This document shows, in pieces, positions 23,479 to 31,262 of a stretch of 34,403 bases of DNA (its first letter is position 1; every line of letters begins with the position of its first letter). The translations under genes and the position numbers were made by a program. This DNA comes from DASRTE01 sp035656095 (GTDB lineage: Bacteria; Actinomycetota; Actinomycetes; Jiangellales; Jiangellaceae), in the NCBI GenBank assembly GCA_035656095.1, contig DASRTE010000229.1, positions 1-34,403 on the forward strand. Reading direction: 5' to 3'. Below the pieces are notes generated by a model. The model searched no databases and was not told where the DNA came from. It was given only the letters and a program-made list of their open reading frames with translations.

Positions 23479-24096
23479 ATGGCAGGGACGGTCAACCGGT
23501 CGAGTCTGCGTCACCAACTCCGGTACGCCATCGCCCATCCGGACCGGATCCCGCGGTATGCACGGCGGCTCGGACGAGACACCGGGCTGCGGCTTCGACA
23601 CCCCGGTCACGTCGCGTACTACCGCGCGGTGATGCGTGCCGATGCGGCGGCCTCGCCGGACGCGGCCGTCGGCAGTGCCACCCACGACCGCTGGCTCGCC
23701 CTCGGCCAGATGCAGTTCGACTACCTGGTCCGGCACGGGCTCGCGCCGGCGAAGGTGCCCCATCTGGTTCTGGTGGACGATCTTCGCCTGGCCTTCCTAC
23801 CCGGCGAGCACTTCGATGTCGTCCACGCCCACAGCGTCGTCTCGCACTCGCCCAGGTCGGTGATCGACGAGTGCCTCGCGCACGTCGGGCGCGTGCTGAA
23901 GCCCGACGGGTGGTTCGACTTCACCTTCGACCGAACCGAGGGCGAGGAGCACCACGTGTTGCGCGAGGACTTCTACTACCGGACGCAGACCCTGGTCGCC
24001 CTCGCCCACCGGCACGGCCTCGATGCCCGGTTCATGGACGACTGGGAACGTCTGCCGCACAAGCAGTCGAAGCTCCGGGTCACCCGACGCCGGTGA
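23479..24096 (+). CDS. Methyltransferase-like protein lacking the SAM-binding motif (internally deleted)
   Basis: This 205-aa protein resembles class I SAM-dependent methyltransferases that begin with FDYLVRHGL. The C-terminal half keeps the post-motif pattern: FDVVHAHSVVSHSP (residues 112-125), a helix, then HVGRVLKPDGWFDFTF. What is missing is the whole motif I region. Residue K92 of HGLAPAK runs directly into VPHLVLVDDLRLAF, where relatives have the glycine-rich DVGCG loop and about 45-50 further residues. The frame is unbroken, so an in-frame deletion near 23750-23758 is likely. It probably cannot bind SAM in the normal way and may be a decayed or repurposed protein. It starts with ATG at 23479. 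The estimate of missing residues is from memory of the family. Confidence 0.75.
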   Translation: MAGTVNRSSLRHQLRYAIAHPDRIPRYARRLGRDTGLRLRHPGHVAYYRAVMRADAAASPDAAVGSATHDRWLALGQMQFDYLVRHGLAPAKVPHLVLVDDLRLAFLPGEHFDVVHAHSVVSHSPRSVIDECLAHVGRVLKPDGWFDFTFDRTEGEEHHVLREDFYYRTQTLVALAHRHGLDARFMDDWERLPHKQSKLRVTRRR

Positions 24097-24099
24097 CCC

Positions 24100-26115
24100 T
24101 CAGCGCTTACCTCGGCGGGCCACCACGACCTCGCCACGGCGCACCGGCGGCGCAGCGCCGTCGTCCTCCCGTCGCCGGGCGACATCGGACGATTCCAGCT
24201 GCCAGGGCACGCTGGTGACCATCACCCCCGGCGTGAACCGCAGCCGCGTCTTCAGTCGCAACGCGCTCTGGTTGTGCAGCAACTGCTCCCACCACCGGCC
24301 GACGACGTACTCGGGGATGTACACGGTGACGATGTCGCGGGGACTCGAGCGTCGGACGCCCTTGACGTACTCGATGATCGGACGCGTGACCTCGCGGTAC
24401 GGCGAGTCCAGCACCTTCAGGGGGACGGGAATCTCCCGTCGGTCCCACTCGTCGGTCAGTGCCCGGGTCTCGGCCAGGTCGACGTTCACCGTGACCGCCT
24501 CGAGCACGTCCGGACGCGCGACCCGAGCGTAGGCCAGCGCCCGCAGAGTCGGCTTGTGGATCTTGGAGACCAGCACGATGGCGTGCACCCGCGACGGCAG
24601 CAGGGCAGCACCAGAGGCCGAAGGGTCGTCGGCGGCCAGCTCGGCGCCGACCTGGTCGTAGTGGCGGCGGATGCCCCTCATGAGCAGGAACAGGATCGGC
24701 ATGGCAACCAGCACGATCCAGGCGCCGTGGGTGAACTTCGTGATCGTGACGATGACCAGCACCGCACCGGTGAATGCGGCACCCACCGTGTTGATCGCCC
24801 GGGAGCGCAGCACCCGGCGGTGCTCCTCGGGCCGCAGCGAGCCGCGCAACACCACGTTCCAGTGCCGGATCATGCCGGTCTGGCCGAGAGTGAACGCGGT
24901 GAAGACACCGACGATGTAGAGCTGGATCAGCCGCGACACCGAGGCATCGAAGGAGAAGATCAGCACCCCGGCGAAGACCGACAACAGCACGATGCCGTTG
25001 CTGAACACCAGCCGATCGCCCCGCGTGTGCAGTTGGCGCGGTGCGTAGCTGTGCTGGGCCAGGACCGAGCCCAGCAGGGGAAACCCGTTGAACGCCGTGT
25101 TCGCCGCCAGCACCAGGATCAAGGCGGCGGCGGCCTGGACGTAGAAGAACGGTATCGAACCGTCGCCGAAGGTGGCCGCGGCCACCTGCGCGACGACCGT
25201 CCGCTGCGGGTCGGCCTCGCAGTCGAAACCGACCAGGTCGCAGGGTTCCTCCGTGTACCGCACGTCCGAGATCAGCGCCAGCGCGGTGATGCCGCTGAAC
25301 ATCACGATGGACAGGCCGCCCATCCAGGCCAGCGTGGTCGCGGCGTTCCTGCTCTTCGGTATCTTGAACGCCGGTACCCCGTTGGCGATGGCCTCGACCC
25401 CGGTCAGGGCCGTACACCCGGATGCGAAGGCACGGAGGACGAGCAGCACGAGGGCGATCCCGCCGAGATCGGTCATCTCGGCCACGACGTCGTACTCGGC
25501 GCTCTCGGCCACCGGGGCGTCGCCGGCGAAGGTCCGACCGAGTCCCCAGACGATCATCGAGACGATCCCGATCACGAACAGGTAGGTGGGTATGGCGAAC
25601 GCACGCCCGCTCTCCCTGATGCCACGCAGATTCAAGGCCGCGAGTACGACGACCACGCCGATGGCGATCGCCACCCGCTCCTCCCCGAGCGCGGGGACGG
25701 CGGAGATGAGGTTGTCCACGCCGGCCGACACCGACACGGCCACGGTCAAGACATAGTCGACCAGCAGGGCGCTCGCCACCGTCAGGCCCGCGTTGGAGCC
25801 GAGGTTCGTGGCTGCCACCTCGAAGTCGCCGCCGCCGGACGGATAGGCGTAGACGAGTTGGCGGTAGGACAGGACGACGACCACGAGCAGCACGACGACG
25901 GCGAGTGCCACCCACGGTGCGAGGTACAGGAACGACAGTCCGCCCAGCGTGAGGATGACCAGGATCTCCTGGGTGGCGTAGGTGACCGAGGAGAGCGGGT
26001 CGCTGGCGAAGACCGGCAGTGCGACGCGCTTGGGGAGCAGCGTGTCCCCCAACCGGCTGCTCGCGAGCTTGCGACCGATCAGCACCCGCCGGGCGACGTC
26101 GCCCACCTTCGTCAC
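24100..26115 (-). CDS. APC-superfamily permease, KimA-like (probable potassium importer)
   Basis: This 671-aa transporter starts with GTG at 26115 (MTKVGDVARRVL). It has about twelve hydrophobic segments in its first 460 residues and a cytosolic C-terminal part of about 200 residues (from GIRRHYDQVGAEL). The first helix region, PVFASDPLSSVTYATQEILVIL, and YAYPSGGGDFEVAATNLGSNAG resemble KimA/YdaO-type proteins of the APC superfamily, which import potassium. Annotation pipelines often call this family amino-acid permease. The divergent neighbours are two TrkA/RCK proteins, which gate potassium transporters, and this supports the potassium role. From memory, the same arrangement occurs in M. 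tuberculosis (Rv2690c beside ceoB-ceoC). The substrate remains inferred. Confidence 0.88.
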   Translation of the reverse strand: MTKVGDVARRVLIGRKLASSRLGDTLLPKRVALPVFASDPLSSVTYATQEILVILTLGGLSFLYLAPWVALAVVVLLVVVVLSYRQLVYAYPSGGGDFEVAATNLGSNAGLTVASALLVDYVLTVAVSVSAGVDNLISAVPALGEERVAIAIGVVVVLAALNLRGIRESGRAFAIPTYLFVIGIVSMIVWGLGRTFAGDAPVAESAEYDVVAEMTDLGGIALVLLVLRAFASGCTALTGVEAIANGVPAFKIPKSRNAATTLAWMGGLSIVMFSGITALALISDVRYTEEPCDLVGFDCEADPQRTVVAQVAAATFGDGSIPFFYVQAAAALILVLAANTAFNGFPLLGSVLAQHSYAPRQLHTRGDRLVFSNGIVLLSVFAGVLIFSFDASVSRLIQLYIVGVFTAFTLGQTGMIRHWNVVLRGSLRPEEHRRVLRSRAINTVGAAFTGAVLVIVTITKFTHGAWIVLVAMPILFLLMRGIRRHYDQVGAELAADDPSASGAALLPSRVHAIVLVSKIHKPTLRALAYARVARPDVLEAVTVNVDLAETRALTDEWDRREIPVPLKVLDSPYREVTRPIIEYVKGVRRSSPRDIVTVYIPEYVVGRWWEQLLHNQSALRLKTRLRFTPGVMVTSVPWQLESSDVARRREDDGAAPPVRRGEVVVARRGKR

Positions 26116-26230
26116 GGACGAATGCTAGGGCGCTCGCCCCACCGGGGTGCCGCCAGCCGCCCGTGTACCGTCGATGGTGGCGCCACGGTCGTCACCGGAT
26201 ACCGGCACGCCGCCTCGTGGAGGGACCACA

Positions 26231-26896
26231 GTGCACGTCGTCATCATGGGATGTGGCCGAGTCGGATCAACCCTCGCGCACAGCCTGGAGTCCCGCGACT
26301 ACACGGTCGCCATCATCGACCAGAACCCGGAGGCGTTCCGGCGCCTGCCCGCCGGCTTCGAGGGACGGACGGTCTCGGGCATCGGCTTCGACCGCGACGT
26401 CCTGCGCGAGGCCGGGATCGAGGACGCCGTGGCCTTCGCCGCCGTCAGCAGCGGCGACAACTCGAACATCCTTGCGGCTCGCGTGGCCCGGGAGACCTTC
26501 GGCCTCGAGAACGTCGTGGCCCGCATCTACGACCCCGGCCGCGCCGCCGTCTACCAGCGCCTGGGCATCCCGACCGTGGCGACCGTCCGGTGGACCGCCG
26601 ACCAGATGCTTCGCAGGCTGATGCCGGAGGGAGCCGAAACCGAGTGGGTCGACCCGTCCGGCACGATCCGCCTCGCGGAGGTCCACGTCACCCACGACTG
26701 GGTCGGCCACACGGTGGCCGCGCTCGAGAACGCCTCGGGTGCCCGCGTCGCGTTCCTGTCCCGCTACGGCGACGGTGTGGTGCCCGACGAGGACACCGTG
26801 GTCCAGCAGGGTGACCTGGTCCACGTCATCATGCGCCTCGACGATGCCGCCAGGGTCACCGAGGTATTCCAGGCCGCACCGGAGGTCGAGGTCTGA
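26231..26896 (+). CDS. ceoB: TrkA/RCK potassium-transport regulatory protein (CeoB-like)
   Basis: This 221-aa cytosolic protein has an N-terminal RCK domain, HVVIMGCGRVGSTLAHSLES with the GxGxxG nucleotide-binding loop and the acid D35 in AIIDQNPEAF. A TrkA-C domain follows from about residue 135, with AEVHVTHDWVGHTVAALE and VVQQGDLVHVIMRLDDA. RCK proteins bind NAD(H), ATP/ADP or c-di-AMP and open or close potassium transporters. The start is GTG at 26231, with GGAGGG about 6 nt upstream; the open frame reaching to 26147 is not supported. The stop overlaps the second RCK gene by 1 nt, so the pair is translated together. It diverges from the APC transporter, with 115 bp between starts. Confidence 0.9.
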   Translation: MHVVIMGCGRVGSTLAHSLESRDYTVAIIDQNPEAFRRLPAGFEGRTVSGIGFDRDVLREAGIEDAVAFAAVSSGDNSNILAARVARETFGLENVVARIYDPGRAAVYQRLGIPTVATVRWTADQMLRRLMPEGAETEWVDPSGTIRLAEVHVTHDWVGHTVAALENASGARVAFLSRYGDGVVPDEDTVVQQGDLVHVIMRLDDAARVTEVFQAAPEVEV

Positions 26897-27570
26897 TGCG
26901 GGTCGCCATCGCCGGCGCCGGAAACGTGGGTCGGTCCATCGCCGCGGAGCTCCTGCACAACGGCCACGAGGTGCTGCTCATCGACCGTGAGCCCAGGGCC
27001 ATCCGGGCCGCCACCGTGCCGGAGGCCGAGTGGCTGCTCGCCGACGCTTGCGAGCTCTCGCGGCTCGAGGAGGCGGCCCTGGAGCGGTGCAACGTCGTCA
27101 TCGCCGCAACCGGCGACGACAAGGCCAACCTGGTCGTGTCTCTGCTCGCGAAGACCGAGTTCGGTGTGCCGCGGGTGGTGGCACGGGTCAACCATCCGCA
27201 GAACGAGTGGCTGTTCAACGAGTCCTGGGGGGTCGACGTCTCCGTCTCCACGCCGCGGATCATGAGCGCGCTGGTGGAGGAGGCGGTCAGCGTCGGCGAC
27301 CTGGTCCGGCTGTTCACCTTCCGTCAGGGCGAGGCCAACCTGGTCGAGCTGACTCTGCCCGACGACTCCCCCATCGTCGGCACAGCCATCGCCGACGTGG
27401 CCTGGCCCACCGACACCACCCTGGTGTCCGTCATCCGCGGCAAGCACGTCCACGTGCCGCTGCCGGACCTGCCGCTGGAGGCCCACGACGAGCTCCTGTT
27501 CGTCGCCGCACCCGACCGCGAACAGCAACTCGAGGACCTGCTGTCCCCCCACGGCGCACCGAGTCGCTGA
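26896..27570 (+). CDS. ceoC: TrkA/RCK potassium-transport regulatory protein (CeoC-like)
   Basis: This 224-aa second RCK protein starts with ATG in the TGATG overlap with the preceding gene. MRVAIAGAGNVGRSIAAELLHNG holds the GxGxxG loop, and LLIDREPRAIRA the ribose-binding acid. VVIAATGDDKANLVVSLLAKT and VPRVVARVNHPQNEWLFNES are typical of TrkA-N, and a TrkA-C domain follows (EGQANLVELTLP-like, LPDDSPIVGTAIADV). Two adjacent RCK genes are characteristic of Actinobacteria (ceoB-ceoC in M. tuberculosis). The two proteins probably form hetero-oligomers that control the divergently encoded transporter. It is followed by a 193-bp gap with a hairpin. Confidence 0.9.
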   Translation: MRVAIAGAGNVGRSIAAELLHNGHEVLLIDREPRAIRAATVPEAEWLLADACELSRLEEAALERCNVVIAATGDDKANLVVSLLAKTEFGVPRVVARVNHPQNEWLFNESWGVDVSVSTPRIMSALVEEAVSVGDLVRLFTFRQGEANLVELTLPDDSPIVGTAIADVAWPTDTTLVSVIRGKHVHVPLPDLPLEAHDELLFVAAPDREQQLEDLLSPHGAPSR

Positions 27571-27728
27571 CGGTCTACCCGACGCCTCCACGCCCCCGCC
27601 CCCACCCACCGCCACCGGGCCGCCGTCCAGCAGGCCCGCGCTCGTCTTGTGGCGGGTAGGGCACGTGTCTTCGGCCTCGGAGGGGTTACACACCAGCCAC
27701 AAGTCGGAGCGACAGCCGTGGCTAGGGC

Positions 27729-27756
27729 CCCACGCGTGTCGGCGAGGGCGCGTGGG
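27729..27756. terminator. Hairpin between convergent genes
   Basis: CCCACGCG (27729-27736) and CGCGTGGG (27749-27756) form a perfect 8-bp GC-rich stem with a 12-nt loop. It sits in the gap between the second TrkA gene (plus) and the DUF3159 gene (minus). There is no T-tract, as is common for actinobacterial hairpin terminators, so function is only plausible. Confidence 0.45.
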
Positions 27757-27763
27757 CGGATCC

Positions 27764-28441
27764 TCAGGAGCCGGAGGTCTCGTCGGCGGGGGCGTGACGC
27801 AACGCGTGGGCGTGGTAGGCCGGCCGGATGATCAGCCAGGACAGGTACGCCACCAGCAGGAACAGCGGCCAGCTCATGACCAGGCGGGCACCGGCGAGCC
27901 AGCCGAGATGCTCCTCACCGGCGAGGTACAGCGGAACCTGGACGGCGAGCCGCAGCGCGAACATCGCCACCCACAGTGCGCTCGCCCTGGTGTACGCACG
28001 CAGCAGAGCCGGGTCCTGACGCCAGGACGTACCCTGCCCGGTGACCAGGCCGACGAACACGCCGAGCAGCGGCCACCGCACCAGGATCGACACCAGGTAG
28101 GCGAGCCCGTACCCGACGTTGATGAGCAGCCCGGGCAGGAACACGTCCTCGGCGCGGCCCGTGCGCGCCGACACGAACACCGCCAGGGCGAGGCCGACGA
28201 AGCCGGCGATGACGTTCTGCAGCGGCTCGCGGCGGACCAACCGCACCGCGGCCAGGACGACGCCGGCGCCGAGTGCGGCCCACAGAGCGATCGTCAGTTC
28301 TCGCCCCGCGGCCGCGTAGACCACCGTGAACAGGGTCAACGGCAGCCCGGCGTCGAGAAGGGCGCTCGGAGTGAGCGCGTCAGCGGCCCGGAAGCGGTCG
28401 TCCGCGGTGATGGCGGCCAACCCCTGCCGCGGCTCGGTCAC
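27764..28441 (-). CDS. DUF3159 family membrane protein
   Basis: This 225-aa membrane protein belongs to an actinobacterial family of unknown function, the counterpart of M. tuberculosis Rv2693c. It starts with GTG at 28441 (MTEPRQGLAAITADDRFRAAD), overlapping the OB-fold gene stop by 4 nt. About six hydrophobic segments follow, including ALLDAGLPLTLFTVVYAAAG and PLFLLVAYLSWLIIRPAYHA. The characteristic SWRQDPALLRAYTRASALW lies between helices. The open frame continues upstream in the same phase to 28795, but that part is opposite a better-supported frame. The short His/Ala-rich tail ends ADETSGS. Its conserved position beside potassium genes suggests, but does not show, a related role. Confidence 0.85.
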   Translation of the reverse strand: MTEPRQGLAAITADDRFRAADALTPSALLDAGLPLTLFTVVYAAAGRELTIALWAALGAGVVLAAVRLVRREPLQNVIAGFVGLALAVFVSARTGRAEDVFLPGLLINVGYGLAYLVSILVRWPLLGVFVGLVTGQGTSWRQDPALLRAYTRASALWVAMFALRLAVQVPLYLAGEEHLGWLAGARLVMSWPLFLLVAYLSWLIIRPAYHAHALRHAPADETSGS

Positions 28442-28827
28442 GCGGGCCCACCCGGCAGGAGCCTGTACTCCGGGTTGTACATGACCCGGCGGCCGTCGAC
28501 AGCCGAGATGCGCCCGTTGACCACCATGGTGCGTCCACAGTCGATGCCGGTGATGCGCCGCCGACCCAGCCAGATCAGCGTGAGCACGTCGGACCCGTCG
28601 TACAGCTCGGCCTCGAGAGCCGGGACACCGGCGCGCGGCTGCAGGGTCACGGTGTGAACGACGCCGCGGACGCGGGCGCGCTCGCGGTCGCCGACCTGAG
28701 ACAGCGGCACGCACCCGGCCACCCGGGCGTTCTTGCGCAGCTCCGCGGCGTGGATCTCGGACTCGGGTGCCGCCCAGCGGCTCAACGCGCGCCACAGCCC
28801 ACGGTTGCCTGACTTGCCGTTGCCCAC
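28438..28827 (-). CDS. OB-fold nucleic acid binding domain protein
   Basis: This 129-aa protein has a central OB-fold (tRNA_anti-like) of about 75 residues: RARVRGVVHTVTLQPRAGVP, LEAELYDGSDVLTLIWLGRR, then MVVNGRISAVDGRRVMYNPEY. The basic N-terminus (MGNGKSGNRGLWRALSRWA) leads into a helix. It is the counterpart of M. tuberculosis Rv2694c by position. It starts with GTG at 28827 and overlaps the DUF3159 start by 4 nt. OB-folds of this type bind single-stranded nucleic acid or sit in RecG-like enzymes; alone, its role is not known. It follows the DUF3710 gene by 11 bp in the same operon. Confidence 0.87.
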   Translation of the reverse strand: MGNGKSGNRGLWRALSRWAAPESEIHAAELRKNARVAGCVPLSQVGDRERARVRGVVHTVTLQPRAGVPALEAELYDGSDVLTLIWLGRRRITGIDCGRTMVVNGRISAVDGRRVMYNPEYRLLPGGPA

Positions 28828-28838
28828 GTCTGTCCAGC

Positions 28839-29552
28839 CTACCCGTCGGGCGGTTCCTCGGTGCCGTGCTCGGGTCGCGTGGGAGCCGTCACGGGGATCA
28901 CGTCGCCGGGCGCCATCGGCCGGTCGCCCCGGACGACCACCACGTCACGCACGACCTTGACCAGTCCGGCGAAGGCGTGGGGGTCCGTGATCGCCGTGCC
29001 GAGGAACGTGGCCCGCAGCATCCACCGCGGCCCGTCGATACCCACGACCCGTGACGGCTGGAGCCCGCTCTTGCCTTCGGCGGTCTTGACGGGGACCACG
29101 ATGCGGACCTCCGTGCCGAACGGCCCGGCCGCCTCCGTGACGGTGCCGCCGCGGCGACGGGCCTCGGCGGCCACCTGCAGCCGGGTCTGTTCCCACAGCC
29201 CGGAGCTGCGCGGCGCGGCGACAGCGATCATCTGGACCGCGGCGCCCTCGTGGACGACCGTCACGGCGGTGCCGGTACCCGAGCGCTCGTCGACCCGGAC
29301 CTGCACCTTCATGCCCGGGCCGGTCCGCACCCGCAGCCCACCGAGGTCGACGCGTGGTGCCCCCGGCTCGTGCGAGTCGACCTCGGAGACGTCGAGCGGG
29401 CCGTCGGGTCGGGGTGTCTTGGCCGGCTCGCCGGCCGGTTCGCCGTCCGCAGCGGCCCGGGCCGGTTCGGCCGCATCCTCGGACGCCTCCGTGGCTGCGT
29501 CGGCGTCGGGCGCGGGGTCGGGATCGGACCCGCGCCGTCGGCGTCGGAACAC
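28839..29552 (-). CDS. DUF3710 family protein
   Basis: This 237-aa protein starts MFRRRRRGSDPDPAPDADAA. The first 60 residues are a low-complexity, acidic and Pro/Ala-rich region that looks disordered. The folded part begins near residue 67 (PRVDLGGLRVRTGPGMKVQVR) and has the family stretches VQMIAVAAPRSSGLWEQTR, FGTEVRIVVPV, RVVGIDGPRWMLRATFLG and VKVVRDVVVVRGDRPMAPGD. It is the counterpart of M. tuberculosis Rv2696c and normally sits just after dut, as here (3 bp between them). There is no membrane span or known catalytic motif. Function is unknown. Confidence 0.9.
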   Translation of the reverse strand: MFRRRRRGSDPDPAPDADAATEASEDAAEPARAAADGEPAGEPAKTPRPDGPLDVSEVDSHEPGAPRVDLGGLRVRTGPGMKVQVRVDERSGTGTAVTVVHEGAAVQMIAVAAPRSSGLWEQTRLQVAAEARRRGGTVTEAAGPFGTEVRIVVPVKTAEGKSGLQPSRVVGIDGPRWMLRATFLGTAITDPHAFAGLVKVVRDVVVVRGDRPMAPGDVIPVTAPTRPEHGTEEPPDG

Positions 29553-29555
29553 CGC

Positions 29556-30035
29556 CTATCCCCTTCCGTCGTGACCGTCGGGGTCGATCGACGTGAGTCC
29601 GGTCGAGCCGTGCCCCTCCGCGCCGCGCGCCGACCCGGGGAGGCGCTCGACCTCGTGGAACCGCGCCCGTTCGACGCGCTGGACGACGAGCTGTGCGATC
29701 CGGTCGCCGCGCCGGAACGAGACCGGCTCACTCCGATCGTGGTTGACCAGCACAACCCTGATCTCGCCGCGGTACCCGGCGTCGACCGTGCCCGGGGCAT
29801 TGACGATCCCGACCCCGTAGCGGTGCGCCAGACCCGAACGCGGATGGACGAATGCAGCGTAACCGTCCGGCAGGGCCACGGCGACGCCCGTGCCGACCAG
29901 CGCCCTGCCCCCCGGTGCGAGCGTGACGTCCGACGTCGTCACGAGGTCGGCCCCGGCGTCGCCAGGGTGCGCGTACGTCGGCAGTGGGACGTCGGGGTCG
30001 AGCCGGAGGACGAGGATCTCGGCGGGCGCGGTCAC
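29556..30035 (-). CDS. dut: dUTP diphosphatase (dUTPase)
   Basis: This 159-aa trimeric dUTPase hydrolyses dUTP to dUMP and pyrophosphate, keeping uracil out of DNA. All five motifs are visible: I AHPGDAGADL, II VHPRSGLAHRYG, III NAPGTVDAGYRGEI with the catalytic aspartate, IV RRGDRIAQLVV, and V in the C-terminal arm, RGAEGHGSTGL. The histidine in motif V replaces the common phenylalanine but is also seen in mycobacterial enzymes, so it is not a defect. The start overlaps the thioesterase stop by 4 nt. The tail (TSIDPDGHDGRG) is slightly long. Confidence 0.96.
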   Translation of the reverse strand: MTAPAEILVLRLDPDVPLPTYAHPGDAGADLVTTSDVTLAPGGRALVGTGVAVALPDGYAAFVHPRSGLAHRYGVGIVNAPGTVDAGYRGEIRVVLVNHDRSEPVSFRRGDRIAQLVVQRVERARFHEVERLPGSARGAEGHGSTGLTSIDPDGHDGRG

Positions 30036-30619
30036 GGGTTGACCTCGAGCGCCCGCGCCACGCGTCGCACGTCGTCGCGGGCGACCGCGGCCTCGACGTC
30101 CTGTGGCCGTCCGTGCCGGCGGAAGTGCTCCACGCCGACCATGACGAACACCGCCCTTGCCTGCACGGCGACCGGTCCGTCGGGCGCGTCGGAACGGCCG
30201 ACGGCGCTCACGAACAGCCTGCGCCCGGACTGGCCATCGACCTGGGCGGTGATGTAGAGCGTGGTGCCGACCGGAACGGGGCGGCGGAAATCGGTCTCGA
30301 GATGCACGGTGACGGCCGGCGTGGCCACCAACCAGATCAGCGACCCGAGCACCTCGTCGAAGGCGAGGGCCAGCATGCCGCCGTGAGCCAGCCCCGGAGC
30401 GCCTTGGTGGTCCTCGGTCACCGTGAAGCGTCCGGACAGCGTCAGCCCGTCACCGGCGGTGACCTCGACGCGCAGCCCGGTGGGATGATCGCGCCCACAG
30501 CCCACGCAGAGGTGGTAGTGCGAGGCGATCACCTCGCCGGGCGCCGGTGCGTCCGGGTGCCGCGCGGGAAGCACGGCGTCGTCGGGGACGGCCACGGCCG
30601 ATGCGGCACGCTCGGTCAC
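30032..30619 (-). CDS. Hotdog-fold PaaI-like acyl-CoA thioesterase
   Basis: This 195-aa protein has a hotdog domain at about residues 35-160. The entry stretch YHLCVGCGRDHPTGLRVEV is common in actinobacterial members. The active-site region GLAHGGMLALAFDEVLGSLIW contains the HGG motif, and TVHLETDFRRPVPVGTTLYI completes the fold. The family hydrolyses acyl-CoA thioesters; the substrate is unknown. The C-terminal extension (HFRRHGRPQDVEAAVARDDVRR) is outside the domain. It overlaps dut by 4 nt and is the first gene of the five-gene minus-strand run down to DUF3159. It diverges from the DUF3093 gene, with 52 bp between starts. Confidence 0.88.
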   Translation of the reverse strand: MTERAASAVAVPDDAVLPARHPDAPAPGEVIASHYHLCVGCGRDHPTGLRVEVTAGDGLTLSGRFTVTEDHQGAPGLAHGGMLALAFDEVLGSLIWLVATPAVTVHLETDFRRPVPVGTTLYITAQVDGQSGRRLFVSAVGRSDAPDGPVAVQARAVFVMVGVEHFRRHGRPQDVEAAVARDDVRRVARALEVNP

Positions 30620-30671
30620 GGTCCGTGACCCTACCCGCGGTTCGGTCCTTCCAGGATGGGACCCTGCGGGG

Positions 30672-31136
30672 GTGCCGCCCTACCGGGAGCGTCTGCGGGT
30701 ACCCGTGTCGTGGTGGCTGCTGCCGGTGGCAGCCGCCCTGTCCATGTGGCTGGCTTTCCAGCACGCGTACGGCCCGATCGTGTCGGTACCCGTGGCCGCC
30801 GTCGTGGTGGCCGGCGTGGGCGGCGGGTTGTTCGCCTACGGACGCGCCACCGTGGCGGTCGAGGCCGGTGCGTTCGTCGCCGGCCGGGCCCGCCTGCCGC
30901 TGTGGGCGGTCGGGCGCGTCGACGTGATTCCGGCGGCCGAGGCGCGGGCCGCCCGTGGACCCGATGCCGACCCCAGGGCCTACCTCCTCATCCGGGGGTA
31001 CGTCGGCCCGATGGTCCGGGTCTGGGTCGACGATCCGGCCGACCCGGTGCCGTACTGGCTGGTCTCCACCCGCAGTCCGCAGCGACTCGCGGCGGCACTC
31101 GAGGCCGCCCGCGACGCCGCGAGGCGGCCCCCGTGA
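30672..31136 (+). CDS. DUF3093 family membrane protein
   Basis: This 154-aa protein starts with GTG at 30672 (MPPYRERLRVPVSWWLL). Two hydrophobic spans come first: VSWWLLPVAAALSMWLAF and IVSVPVAAVVVAGVGGGLFAYG. A soluble domain of about 90 residues follows, with AGRARLPLWAVGRVDVIP and AYLLIRGYVGPMVRVWVDDPADPVPYWLVSTRSP in two pieces. This is the DUF3093 pattern, and the position matches M. tuberculosis Rv2698 next to dut. The domain looks like a PH-like fold after two spans, but function is unknown. It ends before a hairpin and the convergent DUF4193 gene. Confidence 0.88.
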   Translation: MPPYRERLRVPVSWWLLPVAAALSMWLAFQHAYGPIVSVPVAAVVVAGVGGGLFAYGRATVAVEAGAFVAGRARLPLWAVGRVDVIPAAEARAARGPDADPRAYLLIRGYVGPMVRVWVDDPADPVPYWLVSTRSPQRLAAALEAARDAARRPP

Positions 31137-31174
31137 GCGCAGTCACCGAGGAACGAGCGCCCTGACATGAACAA

Positions 31175-31207
31175 CGGCCCGCGGCGGTCGAAACCTGCCA
31201 CGGGCCG
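31175..31207. terminator. Bidirectional hairpin between DUF3093 and DUF4193 genes
   Basis: CGGCCCGCGG (31175-31184) pairs with CCACGGGCCG (31198-31207), nine of ten pairs with one C-A mismatch, around a 13-nt loop containing GAAACC. It lies 39 bp after the plus-strand stop and 56 bp from the minus-strand stop, so it could end both transcripts. There is no T-tract. Confidence 0.55.
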
Positions 31208-31262
31208 CTCCCGAGCGGCACGACCCGATGTCGGGCCGCGTCGCGCGGACTCCCGGTGCGCA

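Noticed and set aside
29556..29640. Possible defect in dUTPase motif V (His in place of Phe)
   Set aside because: As I recall, mycobacterial dUTPases also have His at this site, so this is normal for the lineage.
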